DNA of 6,288 nucleotides from Blautia sp. (GCA_017515945.1 JAFWDX010000335.1:1-6288), one strand, 5' to 3'. Shown: positions 1 through 5,641, counted from the stretch's first letter. Numbers and translations are program-made. The notes: a model not told the origin generated them from the letters alone.

Positions 1-124
1 CCTGCTGCTGCTCTTTTTAGGCAGCATCATCATGATCAGCCTGGGCATCATCGGCTACTACATCGCCCGCATCTACCAGGAGGTCCAGGGCCGGCCCAGA
101 TACATCATCTCCCGTTCGGTTTAG
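1..124 (+). CDS. Family 2 glycosyltransferase, C-terminal end (partial)
   Basis: Reading from base 2 gives about 40 residues ending at a TAG stop (122-124). They form one hydrophobic membrane helix (LLLLFLGSIIMISLGIIGYY) followed by a short basic tail containing RIYQEVQGRPRYII. A last transmembrane helix followed by Y-I-x-R-I-Y-x-E-V-x-x-R-P-x-Y is the usual end of polyprenyl-phosphate sugar transferases of the GtrB/CsbB/DPM1-like type. These load a sugar onto a lipid carrier at the inner face of the membrane. The catalytic domain lies outside the window, so the donor sugar and exact role cannot be read. The next gene starts 231 bases downstream, so it is probably a separate transcription unit. 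The family call is fairly safe from the tail motif and the membrane helix; anything finer would be guesswork. Confidence 0.72.
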   Translation, partial: LLLLFLGSIIMISLGIIGYYIARIYQEVQGRPRYIISRSV

Positions 125-355
125 ATTTTGTTTAATCGCGCGATCGCAACTGTTCAGTCACAAGCTGCTTCACAGTTAAGCGCGATCAAATAATGGAAAA
201 TGCACCTGATTTTCCACACGATATATGCAGAGGCTCTGAAAATATGGAAGCAAAGCATTCCATGTATCAAGACCCTCTGGTATAACTGTTCGATCATATG
301 TTCTTTCGCAGATACACTGTTTCATATATAAATAATAAAAAGGAGGAAATCACCC
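125..355 (+). other. Non-coding leader upstream of rpiB with several inverted repeats
   Basis: No gene is seen in these 231 bases. Four inverted repeats can be read directly. GATCGCAACTGT (142-153) can pair with ACAGTT plus GCGATC (172-187, four bases bulged), and ATCGCGC (135-141) is an alternative partner for GCGCGAT (180-186). TGGAAAAT (194-201) pairs perfectly with ATTTTCCA (209-216) around a 7-base loop. CAGAGG (228-233) pairs with CCTCTG (274-279) and encloses ATGGAA (244-249) / TTCCAT (258-263). None is followed by a clear T run, so none is a standard intrinsic terminator. A function as mRNA leader structure or operator is possible but unproven. The rpiB ribosome binding site, AGGAGG, lies at 341-346. 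Confidence 0.45.
258..286 (+). promoter_or_regulatory. Possible extended -10 promoter for rpiB-upp-sortase
   Basis: TATAAC at 281-286 is preceded by TGG at 278-280, giving an extended -10 (TGn-TATAAC). A weak -35, TTCCAT (258-263, 3 of 6 consensus bases), stands exactly 17 bases upstream. Transcription would begin near 293, leaving a leader of about 60 bases before rpiB. The element overlaps the inverted repeat 244-263 and the 274-279 arm, so a bound regulator or DNA structure could interfere. No better promoter was found in the gap. Confidence 0.35.
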
Positions 356-823
356 ATGAAAGTAGGATTCGGCTGTGACCATACCGGTATCGACATGAAA
401 AAAGCCCTGATGGACCACATGAAGGAAAAAGGCTACGAATGCGTTGATTACGGCGCCTTTGACGCCAACGGCGGCAAAGTCGATTATCCCGTTCCCGGCC
501 GCAAAGTCGCCGAAGCCATCATGAACGGCGAAGTGGAAAAAGGCGTCCTCGTCTGCGGCACAGGCATCGGGATCTCCCTGGCTGCCAACAAGGTGCCCGG
601 CATCCGCGCAGCCGTATGCTCCGAACCGGTCTCCGCAGCCCTGGCCACCCAGCACAACAACGCCCACATCATCTCCATGGGCGCCCGCATCGTCGGGATC
701 GAGACGGCCAAAGCCATCGTGGACGCCTTCTTTGACTCCACCTACGAAGCCGGCCGCCACGCCCACCGCGTACAGATGATCGCCGACATCGAGAACGATT
801 ACCGCAAAGGTACCGCTCAGTAA
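356..823 (+). CDS. rpiB: Ribose-5-phosphate isomerase B (RpiB/LacAB family)
   Basis: This 155-residue protein has the usual length for RpiB, a cytoplasmic enzyme that interconverts ribose 5-phosphate and ribulose 5-phosphate in the non-oxidative pentose phosphate pathway. Family hallmarks are visible in order. GCDHTG at 6-11 is the phosphosugar-binding start. DYP at 43-45 follows. CGTGIGIS at 67-74 carries the catalytic Cys67, matching Cys66 of the E. coli enzyme. CSEP at 88-91 and QHNNAH at 99-104 follow, with the ring-opening His100. GRHAHRV at 133-139 holds two arginines that bind phosphate in the family. The start is supported by AGGAGG at 341-346, nine bases before the ATG. The cysteine makes it the E. 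coli-like rather than the mycobacterial (Glu) type. Galactose-6-phosphate isomerase subunits (LacA/LacB) share the fold, but no lac genes are nearby and upp follows, so RpiB is the better call. Confidence 0.93.
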   Translation: MKVGFGCDHTGIDMKKALMDHMKEKGYECVDYGAFDANGGKVDYPVPGRKVAEAIMNGEVEKGVLVCGTGIGISLAANKVPGIRAAVCSEPVSAALATQHNNAHIISMGARIVGIETAKAIVDAFFDSTYEAGRHAHRVQMIADIENDYRKGTAQ

Positions 824-872
824 CAGAGACGCGTTTTTAAAGTAATTGATGTTTGTCACCGCAGTATCTGCA

Positions 873-913
873 GAGCATCCGCATGCGCAGGCCCCCTGCG
901 CATAAAGAGGCTC
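873..913 (+). other. Strong intergenic hairpin between rpiB and upp
   Basis: ATGCGCAG (883-890) pairs perfectly with CTGCGCAT (896-903). G891 and C895 can add a ninth pair, closing a CCC loop. An outer stem, GAGC (873-876) / GCTC (910-913), can close around an internal loop. There is no T run after it, and the upp ribosome binding site AAGGAGGAG (920-928) follows at once, so it is unlikely to be an intrinsic terminator. It may set relative mRNA stability or processing between the two genes; that role is inference only. Confidence 0.5.
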
Positions 914-937
914 CAGCATAAGGAGGAGAATATAAAA

Positions 938-1567
938 ATGGAAAACGTTATGATCATGGATCACCCGCTTCTGCAGCACAAGATCTCAAAACTCCGCGAC
1001 ATCAACACCGGCACCAATGAGTTCCGCAAACTGGTCGAGGAGATCGGGATCCTCATGGGATATGAAGCTCTCCGGGATCTGCCCACAGAGGACGTAGAGG
1101 TCACGACGCCCATCGAGACCTGCATGACCCCCATGATCTCCGGCAAAAAGCTGGCTGTTATCCCCGTGCTCCGCGCAGGACTGGGCATGGTGAGCTCCAT
1201 CACCACGCTGGTGCCCTCCGCCAAGGTCGGCCACATCGGCCTCTACCGTGATCCGGAGACCCATGAGCCTCACGAATATTACTGCAAACTCCCCGAAAAC
1301 ATCGGAGAAAGGATCGCCGTCGTCGTGGATCCCATGCTGGCCACCGGCGGCTCAGCCGTTGCCGCGGTAGACTTTATCAAACAGCGCGGCGGCAAAAACA
1401 TCAAATTCATGTGTATCATTGCGGCACCTGACGGTCTGGAACGCCTGCACAACGCCCATCCGGACGTGCAGATCTACGTCGGCCACCTTGACCGGTGCCT
1501 GAATGAGAACGCCTACATCATGCCGGGTCTCGGCGACGCCGGAGACCGGATCTTCGGAACCAAATGA
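938..1567 (+). CDS. upp: Uracil phosphoribosyltransferase
   Basis: This 209-residue protein has the standard length for UPRTase, which converts uracil and PRPP to UMP and diphosphate in cytoplasmic pyrimidine salvage. The sequence runs as in the family. An N-terminal [13 protein letters not shown] (9-21) comes first, then the flexible-loop region with PVLRAGLGM (76-84). The PRPP-binding loop is [11 protein letters not shown] (129-139). The uracil-binding C-terminal segment is [12 protein letters not shown] (193-204). All key motifs look intact. The ATG at 938 is preceded by AAGGAGGAG at 920-928, which makes it preferable to the in-frame ATGs at codons 5 and 7. It lies 114 bases after rpiB with no terminator between, so the two are probably co-transcribed. 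Its stop codon overlaps the sortase start (ATGA, 1564-1567), which couples a housekeeping gene to a surface-assembly gene. Confidence 0.95.
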   Translation: MENVMIMDHPLLQHKISKLRDINTGTNEFRKLVEEIGILMGYEALRDLPTEDVEVTTPIETCMTPMISGKKLAVIPVLRAGLGMVSSITTLVPSAKVGHIGLYRDPETHEPHEYYCKLPENIGERIAVVVDPMLATGGSAVAAVDFIKQRGGKNIKFMCIIAAPDGLERLHNAHPDVQIYVGHLDRCLNENAYIMPGLGDAGDRIFGTK

Positions 1568-2442
1568 AGACAAAAACCAAAAAGAAAAAGAAGTCATGGC
1601 TGGCCAGAAACGGCGTGACCCTGATCCTGGTGGGGATCCTGTTGATCGGGGCCGGCCTGATCGCCTATCCGAGCTTTGCCGACTGGTGGAACTCCTTTCA
1701 CCAGTCCCGTGCGGTGGCCTCCTATGTGGAGGCGGTCACCGACATGAACGCGGAGGAATATCAGGAGATCATCGACGCCGCCAAAAATTATAATAAAAAG
1801 CTTACAAAAAAAGGCGTCCGATGGACCCCGACCAAAAAGTTCCTTAAGCGCTACGAAAAAAGGCTGAACATCAACGGCACCGGGATCATGGGCTACATCA
1901 ATATCCCAAAGATCAACGTACAGCTGCCGATCTACCACGGCATCGACGAGAGCGTGCTGCAGGTGGCCATCGGCCATATCGAGGGATCGAGCCTGCCCGT
2001 GGGAGGCAAGGGCTCCCACTGCATCGTCTCCGGCCACAGGGGACTGCCGTCGGCCAGGCTCTTCACCGACCTGGACAAGCTCGTGGAGAAGGATACCTTC
2101 ACCCTTACCGTGCTGAATTACACCCTGACCTATGAGGTGGATCAGATCCGTATCGTCGAGCCTACGGACCTGTCCGACCTGCAGATCGTAAAGGGCAAGG
2201 ACTACTGTACCCTGGTGACCTGCACGCCCTACGGGATCAATACCCACAGGCTGCTCGTCCGCGGACACCGCATCGCCAACGCCAACGGCGAAGCCATGGT
2301 CACCGCAGACGCGCTGGTGATCGAACCCGCGTACATCGCGCCATTTATCGCGGTGCCGGTCCTGACGGTCCTGCTGACCATCATGTTTATTACCACTGGT
2401 ATCCGCATCCGCCGGAAAAGACGTAAGGAAATGGCCGAATAA
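1564..2442 (+). CDS. srtC: Class C sortase (pilus polymerase)
   Basis: This 292-residue membrane transpeptidase would join pilin subunits on the outer face of the membrane. After a basic start (KTKTKKKKK), a transmembrane helix spans about 17-35. The extracellular sortase core then contains [17 protein letters not shown] (110-126), [12 protein letters not shown] (137-148), [18 protein letters not shown] (156-173) and [19 protein letters not shown] (216-234). The catalytic triad is His158, Cys220 and Arg229. A second helix at about 256-280 and a basic tail follow; two membrane anchors and TCTPYG-N-THR are class C traits. The usual Asp-Pro-aromatic lid motif is absent; the corresponding stretch reads VRWTPTKKF (85-93). 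Two extra cysteines, Cys153 and Cys215, each lie five residues before a catalytic residue. No strong ribosome binding site precedes the ATG, so translation is probably coupled to upp through the 4-base overlap. Its substrates are presumably the pilins downstream. Confidence 0.93.
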   Translation: MKTKTKKKKKSWLARNGVTLILVGILLIGAGLIAYPSFADWWNSFHQSRAVASYVEAVTDMNAEEYQEIIDAAKNYNKKLTKKGVRWTPTKKFLKRYEKRLNINGTGIMGYINIPKINVQLPIYHGIDESVLQVAIGHIEGSSLPVGGKGSHCIVSGHRGLPSARLFTDLDKLVEKDTFTLTVLNYTLTYEVDQIRIVEPTDLSDLQIVKGKDYCTLVTCTPYGINTHRLLVRGHRIANANGEAMVTADALVIEPAYIAPFIAVPVLTVLLTIMFITTGIRIRRKRRKEMAE

Positions 2443-2455
2443 GTCACATAATTTA

Positions 2456-2476
2456 CCCATATATGAACAATGTGGG
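2456..2476 (+). other. Hairpin after the sortase gene, no T run
   Basis: CCCATAT (2456-2462) pairs with ATGTGGG (2470-2476), one pair being G-U, around a 7-base loop just after the sortase stop. The bases that follow are A-rich, not T-rich, so it does not look like an intrinsic terminator. Read-through from upp-srtC into the pilin genes therefore remains possible. It might protect the 3' end of the mRNA. Confidence 0.35.
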
Positions 2477-2515
2477 CACAAAATGGAAAAAACCTCTGCT
2501 TTTTGGCAATAACCC

Positions 2516-2544
2516 TTGAAATCTGAAACTTTATATGTTATAAT
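2516..2544 (+). promoter_or_regulatory. Near-consensus sigma-A promoter of the pilin operon
   Basis: TTGAAA (2516-2521) and a perfect TATAAT (2539-2544) are separated by exactly 17 bases, and TGT at 2536-2538 supplies the extended -10 TG. This is the best promoter in the window. Transcription should start near 2551, about 174 bases before the pilin ATG, leaving a long leader. It gives the pilin and signal peptidase genes their own transcription independent of upp-srtC. No obvious operator repeat overlaps it. Confidence 0.82.
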
Positions 2545-2575
2545 GCTGTATCCGGAAGATGGTGATTTGCATCCT

Positions 2576-2620
2576 GGCGTTGCGAGGGGGTAGCCCGTAC
2601 GCCTGCTTTTACTTTTTATT
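2576..2620 (+). terminator. Terminator-like hairpin just downstream of the pilin promoter (possible attenuator)
   Basis: GGCGT (2576-2580) pairs with ACGCC (2599-2603). Inside it, GC (2582-2583) can pair with GT (2597-2598) and GGG (2586-2588) with CCC (2594-2596), with small bulges and a GGTAG loop. A T-rich run (2607-2610, 2613-2617, 2619-2621) begins three bases later. The element starts only about 25 bases after the expected transcription start. It could therefore end transcription early, as an attenuator or as the end of a short RNA of roughly 70 bases. The stem has bulges, and the first T run is interrupted by AC, so termination may be partial. A 23-codon open frame, 2559-2630, overlaps it. 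No known riboswitch consensus was recognised. Confidence 0.45.
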
Positions 2621-2724
2621 TGTTCTCTAAGTATCTATAAAGATGAAGATTTCCCGCTTCCACAGATTCAGACTTATGTATTTATGTTACCCGATATTCG
2701 CAACATGAGCGAAGGAGGAGAGAC

Positions 2725-4395
2725 ATGGTGTATCGGAAAGACCGCTGCCTCAGGCAGACGGCCTTGATCCGGGTCTGCGCGCTGGCTCTGCTGGCGCTGC
2801 TGGCGTTCTTCCCGCTGCGGGAGGCCGCCGCATCCGCGTTTGACCCGAGTGCCGCCGGGAGTATCCAGGTGAGCCTCAGCTATCAAGGCCAGCCTCTGGG
2901 CAATGTCGGTATGATTATTTACAAAGTTGGCAGCTACGTCACCGGGGGGGACGGATCGCCGCAGCTGGTGCTTGATGCACCCTATGCCTCGACTGGCCTT
3001 GATGTGTCTTCCCTCACAACCTCTGAACAGGTGCTCAACGCTGCGTACCAGCTGACGTCGATAGCCTATGGCAGCTCGGCTGAGACTGCCCAGGAGACCT
3101 ACGGAGAGGGAGCCTCAGATGATGAAGGGTATATCCATTTCACGGATCTGGAGCCCGGCCTTTACCTGGTACTGAAAGACACCAATATGACTGATCCCTA
3201 TACGGTCGGCGGAGAGGAGCGGGAAGACCCGGGAGACGTGCGGATCCTTCCCAGCCTCGTGGATGTGCCGAAATGGACGGAGGCCGGATACGTATATGAC
3301 GTACCCCTCCTGCCAAAGCTGGAGATAGACGACCGCCGCACATCCCTCACCGTGACCAAGTACCTCTACCTGGTGGACATCGAGTCCGACACAGGCATGA
3401 TCCCGATCATGGCGATGGATACAGAGATCGAGGTTGGACTCTTTTACGATCCGGCGGGCAATCTCCCCGTCGGCGACGACTACACACGGACGATCCACAT
3501 CACCGGCAGCTCCAGCGGGACAGCGACCTATGACAACCTGCCCGCAGGCACATATTACCTGATGGAGCTGATGGACGGCGATCCGATCCCGGTGGGTGAG
3601 ATTGTGGTCAACGGGGACGGCATCGAGTTCGCCACCTATATTGACAATACATCGAACACAGGCAACGAGATCCAGCTGGATGTCGGGCAGGAGGCCGAGG
3701 CGATGGGCGCCCAGGTCGACAACCTGTACTACGACCTGCCGGACGGCTTCTTTAAGTCCGGCGAGATCTACCTGTACAAGGAGGTCCGCAGAGCCGGACA
3801 GGCCATCGAGGTGGACGACACCTTCTACGCCGGCATCTACCATGTAGTCGGTGCCCAGGAGGGCGGACAGGAGGAACTGATCAAGGTGCAGGAGCTCAAG
3901 CTCTTTGAGTCCGTGCCGGTCGAGGTGCCCCTGGTCGATGACGATACCACAGGATATACGCTCTTCCACGTGGTGGAGATGACCAAAAACGCCAACGGCG
4001 AATACGTGCCCGTGGACGACAGCTTCAGCTACTTCGTCGAGATATCCGACGGAGGCACCGTCAGGCTCCACTATGATGAGCAGGACGACTCCCAGCTGAG
4101 CAAGCGCGTCAACATTATCAACAATGTAAAGATCTCGCCGACACCTACACCTACCGTGACGCCGACGCCGGGCGTGACCCAGCGCCAGACATACAGCGGT
4201 GGAGGCGGATCCAGTTCCGGCAGTTATAATCCGGGCGGATCCACGAGTGTTACCCAGCAGCCGCCGACACAGGCACAGACCATCAGGACAGGAGATGATA
4301 CCCCGATCCTGCTGTACGTGCTCCTGATGGCAGCCGCCGCTCTCGCCGCAGGCTTCATCGCCGGACGCAGAGCCAGCCGCCGCAATAAAAAGTGA
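2725..4395 (+). CDS. SpaA/Cna-B-type pilin subunit with cell-wall sorting signal
   Basis: This 556-residue exported surface protein is likely a basal or ancillary pilus subunit. A basic, hydrophobic signal peptide (1 to about 38, AAASA before Phe39) comes first. An N-terminal pilin-like domain (about 45-200) contains DLEPGLYLVL (141-150) and ends in YVYDVPLLPK (189-198). Lys198 sits where the linking lysine of the pilin motif (YPK type) is expected. Two Cna-B-like beta domains follow: about 206-340, with VTK (210-212) and LPAGTYYLMEL, and about 345-470, with GYTLFHVVEM. Both contain the lysine and E-box-type glutamate usual for internal isopeptide bonds. A Thr-Pro, then Gly/Ser-rich linker (471-517) leads to IRTGD (520-524), a membrane helix (527-546) and a basic tail. 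The sorting signal lacks the LPXTG proline. AAGGAGGAG at 2712-2720 supports the start. The signal peptidase gene follows after 13 bases. Backbone or tip roles cannot be excluded. Confidence 0.85.
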   Translation: MVYRKDRCLRQTALIRVCALALLALLAFFPLREAAASAFDPSAAGSIQVSLSYQGQPLGNVGMIIYKVGSYVTGGDGSPQLVLDAPYASTGLDVSSLTTSEQVLNAAYQLTSIAYGSSAETAQETYGEGASDDEGYIHFTDLEPGLYLVLKDTNMTDPYTVGGEEREDPGDVRILPSLVDVPKWTEAGYVYDVPLLPKLEIDDRRTSLTVTKYLYLVDIESDTGMIPIMAMDTEIEVGLFYDPAGNLPVGDDYTRTIHITGSSSGTATYDNLPAGTYYLMELMDGDPIPVGEIVVNGDGIEFATYIDNTSNTGNEIQLDVGQEAEAMGAQVDNLYYDLPDGFFKSGEIYLYKEVRRAGQAIEVDDTFYAGIYHVVGAQEGGQEELIKVQELKLFESVPVEVPLVDDDTTGYTLFHVVEMTKNANGEYVPVDDSFSYFVEISDGGTVRLHYDEQDDSQLSKRVNIINNVKISPTPTPTVTPTPGVTQRQTYSGGGGSSSGSYNPGGSTSVTQQPPTQAQTIRTGDDTPILLYVLLMAAAALAAGFIAGRRASRRNKK

Positions 4396-4408
4396 TGGTA
4401 CGCAGCCG

Positions 4409-5002
4409 ATGAAAGAGGAACTGAAACTCCCTGAGACCATGGAGGAGTTTGAGGAAGCACTCAAAAGAGAGCGGATGCGCGAACGCAACCGCCGGGATTA
4501 CAACGTGATCCTGCGCAGCACGATCGCCACCCTGCTCTCCGTGGCAGCGGTCGCGATCCTGGTCGCCACCCTGCTCCTTCCCGTGCTCAGGATTTACGGG
4601 ACATCGATGTCGCCGACCCTGAAGGACGGAGACATCGTGCTCTCCTTAAAAAATACGCAGTTTGACAGACAGGATATCATAGCCTTTTATTACAACAACA
4701 ACGTCCTGGTCAAGCGGGTCATCGCCCGCCCCGGTGAATGGGTCGACCTGGACAGCGAAGGCAACGTCACCGTGAACGGCACTCCCCTGAGGGAGACATA
4801 CCTCGTCGACAAAGCCATGGGAGATACGGATATCAAATATCCCTACCAGGTTCCCGACGGCAGGTACTTCGTCATGGGCGACCACCGCTCCGTCTCGATC
4901 GACTCGAGGAACACAGCCGTCGGCTGTGTCTCGGAGGAACAGGTGGTCGGTAAGCTGACTTTCCGGATCTGGCCATTCTCCGGATTCGGAAAGATCGAAT
5001 AA
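4409..5002 (+). CDS. lepB: Type I signal peptidase
   Basis: This 197-residue membrane serine protease removes signal peptides from exported proteins and is probably dedicated to the adjacent pilins. A charged cytoplasmic stretch (1-30, rich in Glu then Arg) precedes one transmembrane helix (about 36-60). The catalytic region carries all the family boxes. GTSMSPTL (64-71) holds nucleophile Ser66. KRVIARPGE (102-110) holds general base Lys102. GDHRSVSIDSR (157-167) is box E, with His in place of the more common Asn. The Ser-Lys pair is intact, so this is an active enzyme, not one of the inactive SipA-like pilus proteins. The single N-terminal helix is the usual Gram-positive arrangement. No strong ribosome binding site is seen. 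The gene lies 13 bases after the pilin stop, and a 5-codon frame (4395-4412) bridges the gap, suggesting translational coupling. Length and motifs make the call firm; the pilus-specific role rests on context. Confidence 0.93.
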   Translation: MKEELKLPETMEEFEEALKRERMRERNRRDYNVILRSTIATLLSVAAVAILVATLLLPVLRIYGTSMSPTLKDGDIVLSLKNTQFDRQDIIAFYYNNNVLVKRVIARPGEWVDLDSEGNVTVNGTPLRETYLVDKAMGDTDIKYPYQVPDGRYFVMGDHRSVSIDSRNTAVGCVSEEQVVGKLTFRIWPFSGFGKIE

Positions 5003-5033
5003 ACGGTCTGACGGTATATTATTCCCGTACATT

Positions 5034-5067
5034 GGTATCCCTGAGGTGGGGGACTCCGGGGTATTTT
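5034..5067 (+). terminator. Probable intrinsic terminator of the pilin-signal peptidase operon
   Basis: GGTATCCCTGAG (5034-5045) pairs with CTCCGGGGTATT (5054-5065). It has one internal mismatch, three G-U pairs and an 8-base loop, and the stem runs into TTTT (5064-5067). It lies 32 bases after the signal peptidase stop. The T run is short, so efficiency may be moderate. The trailing TATTTTA-TG-TAAAATA (5062-5077) is a second small inverted repeat that could help on the opposite strand. Confidence 0.55.
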
Positions 5068-5339
5068 ATGTAAAATATATTCAAGAGTAACCAGGCAACC
5101 TGATTCTATTATACAAACCTCAATATTCCGGAGCTGCATCCCCCTGCTCGTCAATCCTCCTGACAGACCCTCCTCATCGCAGAGGTAAAAGGTCCATCCG
5201 CACCGCCCTCATTATGAGTAGGGTATGGATGATTGTGGTGGCCAGCCGGTCACACAGAGTGATGCGAGTGGCTTCGGATATGTCGTTACTCGTCGGCAGA
5301 TGTAAGACTGCGGGTTTTTACTCATTGATTTTCTGGATA

Positions 5340-5484
5340 GCGTGGCAGGCACGGGTTCTGCAACGTATATTTAGAGGGGGCGCAGTAAATAGCAAAGTGT
5401 GTGTAAACGGGGAATGCGGAAGCAGCATACGGCTTGGAAGGCAGGCCGGGCGGTGGAAGCAGGAAGCGAAGTGACTGAGGCGAG
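5340..5484 (+). pseudogene. Possible relic of an IS200/IS605 TnpB end and its omega-RNA-like tail
   Basis: The open frame ending at 5474 finishes with a segment reading VNGECGSSIRLGRQAGRWKQEAK. This resembles the end of many TnpB (OrfB) proteins, where a V-N-x-C-G element is followed by a variable basic tail ending near KQEA. The bases behind it, GGAAGCAGGAAGCGAAGTGA (5455-5474), resemble the GAAGCAGGAAGC stretch often found at the right end of such elements, which doubles as the 3' part of the TnpB guide RNA. The rest of the frame upstream shows no TnpB catalytic or zinc-finger motifs, so if real it is only a scar. This is recalled pattern similarity, not an alignment, and may be chance. Confidence 0.28.
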
Positions 5485-5605
5485 TAAACCTTATGTAAGG
5501 ACAATGAAAGGGTGGTTTATATGGACTTGAGGAAGAAGAAAGAAGCTTTAGCGTTTGCATGGGAAATGTAGCACCAGAGTAGTCTTTTTTACAGGGGACC
5601 CTTTC
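5485..5605 (+). other. Foldable leader segment before the second pilin
   Basis: TAAACC (5485-5490) pairs with GGTTTA (5514-5519) around the small hairpin CCTTA-TG-TAAGG (5489-5500, overlapping the arm). GAAAGGGT (5506-5513), inside that loop, is perfectly complementary to ACCCTTTC (5598-5605), shortly before the ribosome binding site. The two pairings cross, so they would form a pseudoknot or compete. The function is unknown and no known riboswitch class was recognised. Confidence 0.3.
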
Positions 5606-5626
5606 AACGTAGTGAATTGGAATAAT

Positions 5627-5634
5627 AGAGGAGG
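5627..5634 (+). promoter_or_regulatory. Strong ribosome binding site of the second pilin
   Basis: AGAGGAGG lies seven bases before the ATG at 5642. The match and spacing fix the start and fit a highly translated structural subunit. Confidence 0.85.
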
Positions 5635-5641
5635 AATTTAA

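Larger units (their letters stand above)
5068..5641 (+). other. Gene-poor spacer with hairpins upstream of the second pilin
   Basis: About 570 bases show no convincing intact gene. The open frames on both strands have unnatural composition and no ribosome binding site. Readable inverted repeats are GACC...GGTC enclosing CCTC...GAGG (5166-5194), a good stem TGTG-TGGCC / GGTCA-CACA (5234-5256), and CGAGT (5264-5268) / ACTCG (5287-5291). No promoter close to consensus was found. TATTAT/TATACA near 5107-5115 has only a poor -35. Either the second pilin uses a promoter that deviates from the sigma-A consensus, or it is reached by read-through. The stretch 5340-5485 may be a mobile-element relic, described separately. 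Confidence 0.5.

Noticed and set aside
140..147. GCGATCGC palindrome as a HIP1-type repeat
   Set aside because: I noticed it only in this leader, where it forms part of the larger inverted repeat. It gives no evidence of a cyanobacterial repeat family.
2456..2476. Intrinsic terminator after the sortase gene
   Set aside because: The stem is followed by an A-rich rather than T-rich stretch, so it is listed only as a hairpin.
1594..2481. Reverse-strand open frame of 295 codons opposite the sortase
   Set aside because: The forward strand carries a complete catalytic sortase. The antisense product has the mirror composition of that gene and no motif.
2551..2724. Known riboswitch or SRP RNA in the pilin leader
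   Set aside because: I compared it by eye with c-di-GMP-I, c-di-GMP-II, preQ1, T-box and SRP core motifs and found no match. Only a generic hairpin plus T run is supported.
3115..4488. Long reverse-strand open frame opposite the first pilin (457 codons)
   Set aside because: It is antisense to a well-supported pilin and signal peptidase. Its His/Val/Asp/Gly-rich composition mirrors GC-rich codons of the real genes.
5216..5474. 86-codon forward open frame as an intact gene
   Set aside because: It has no ribosome binding site, its N-terminal part resembles no family, and its composition is unnatural. Only the tail is kept, as a possible TnpB relic.
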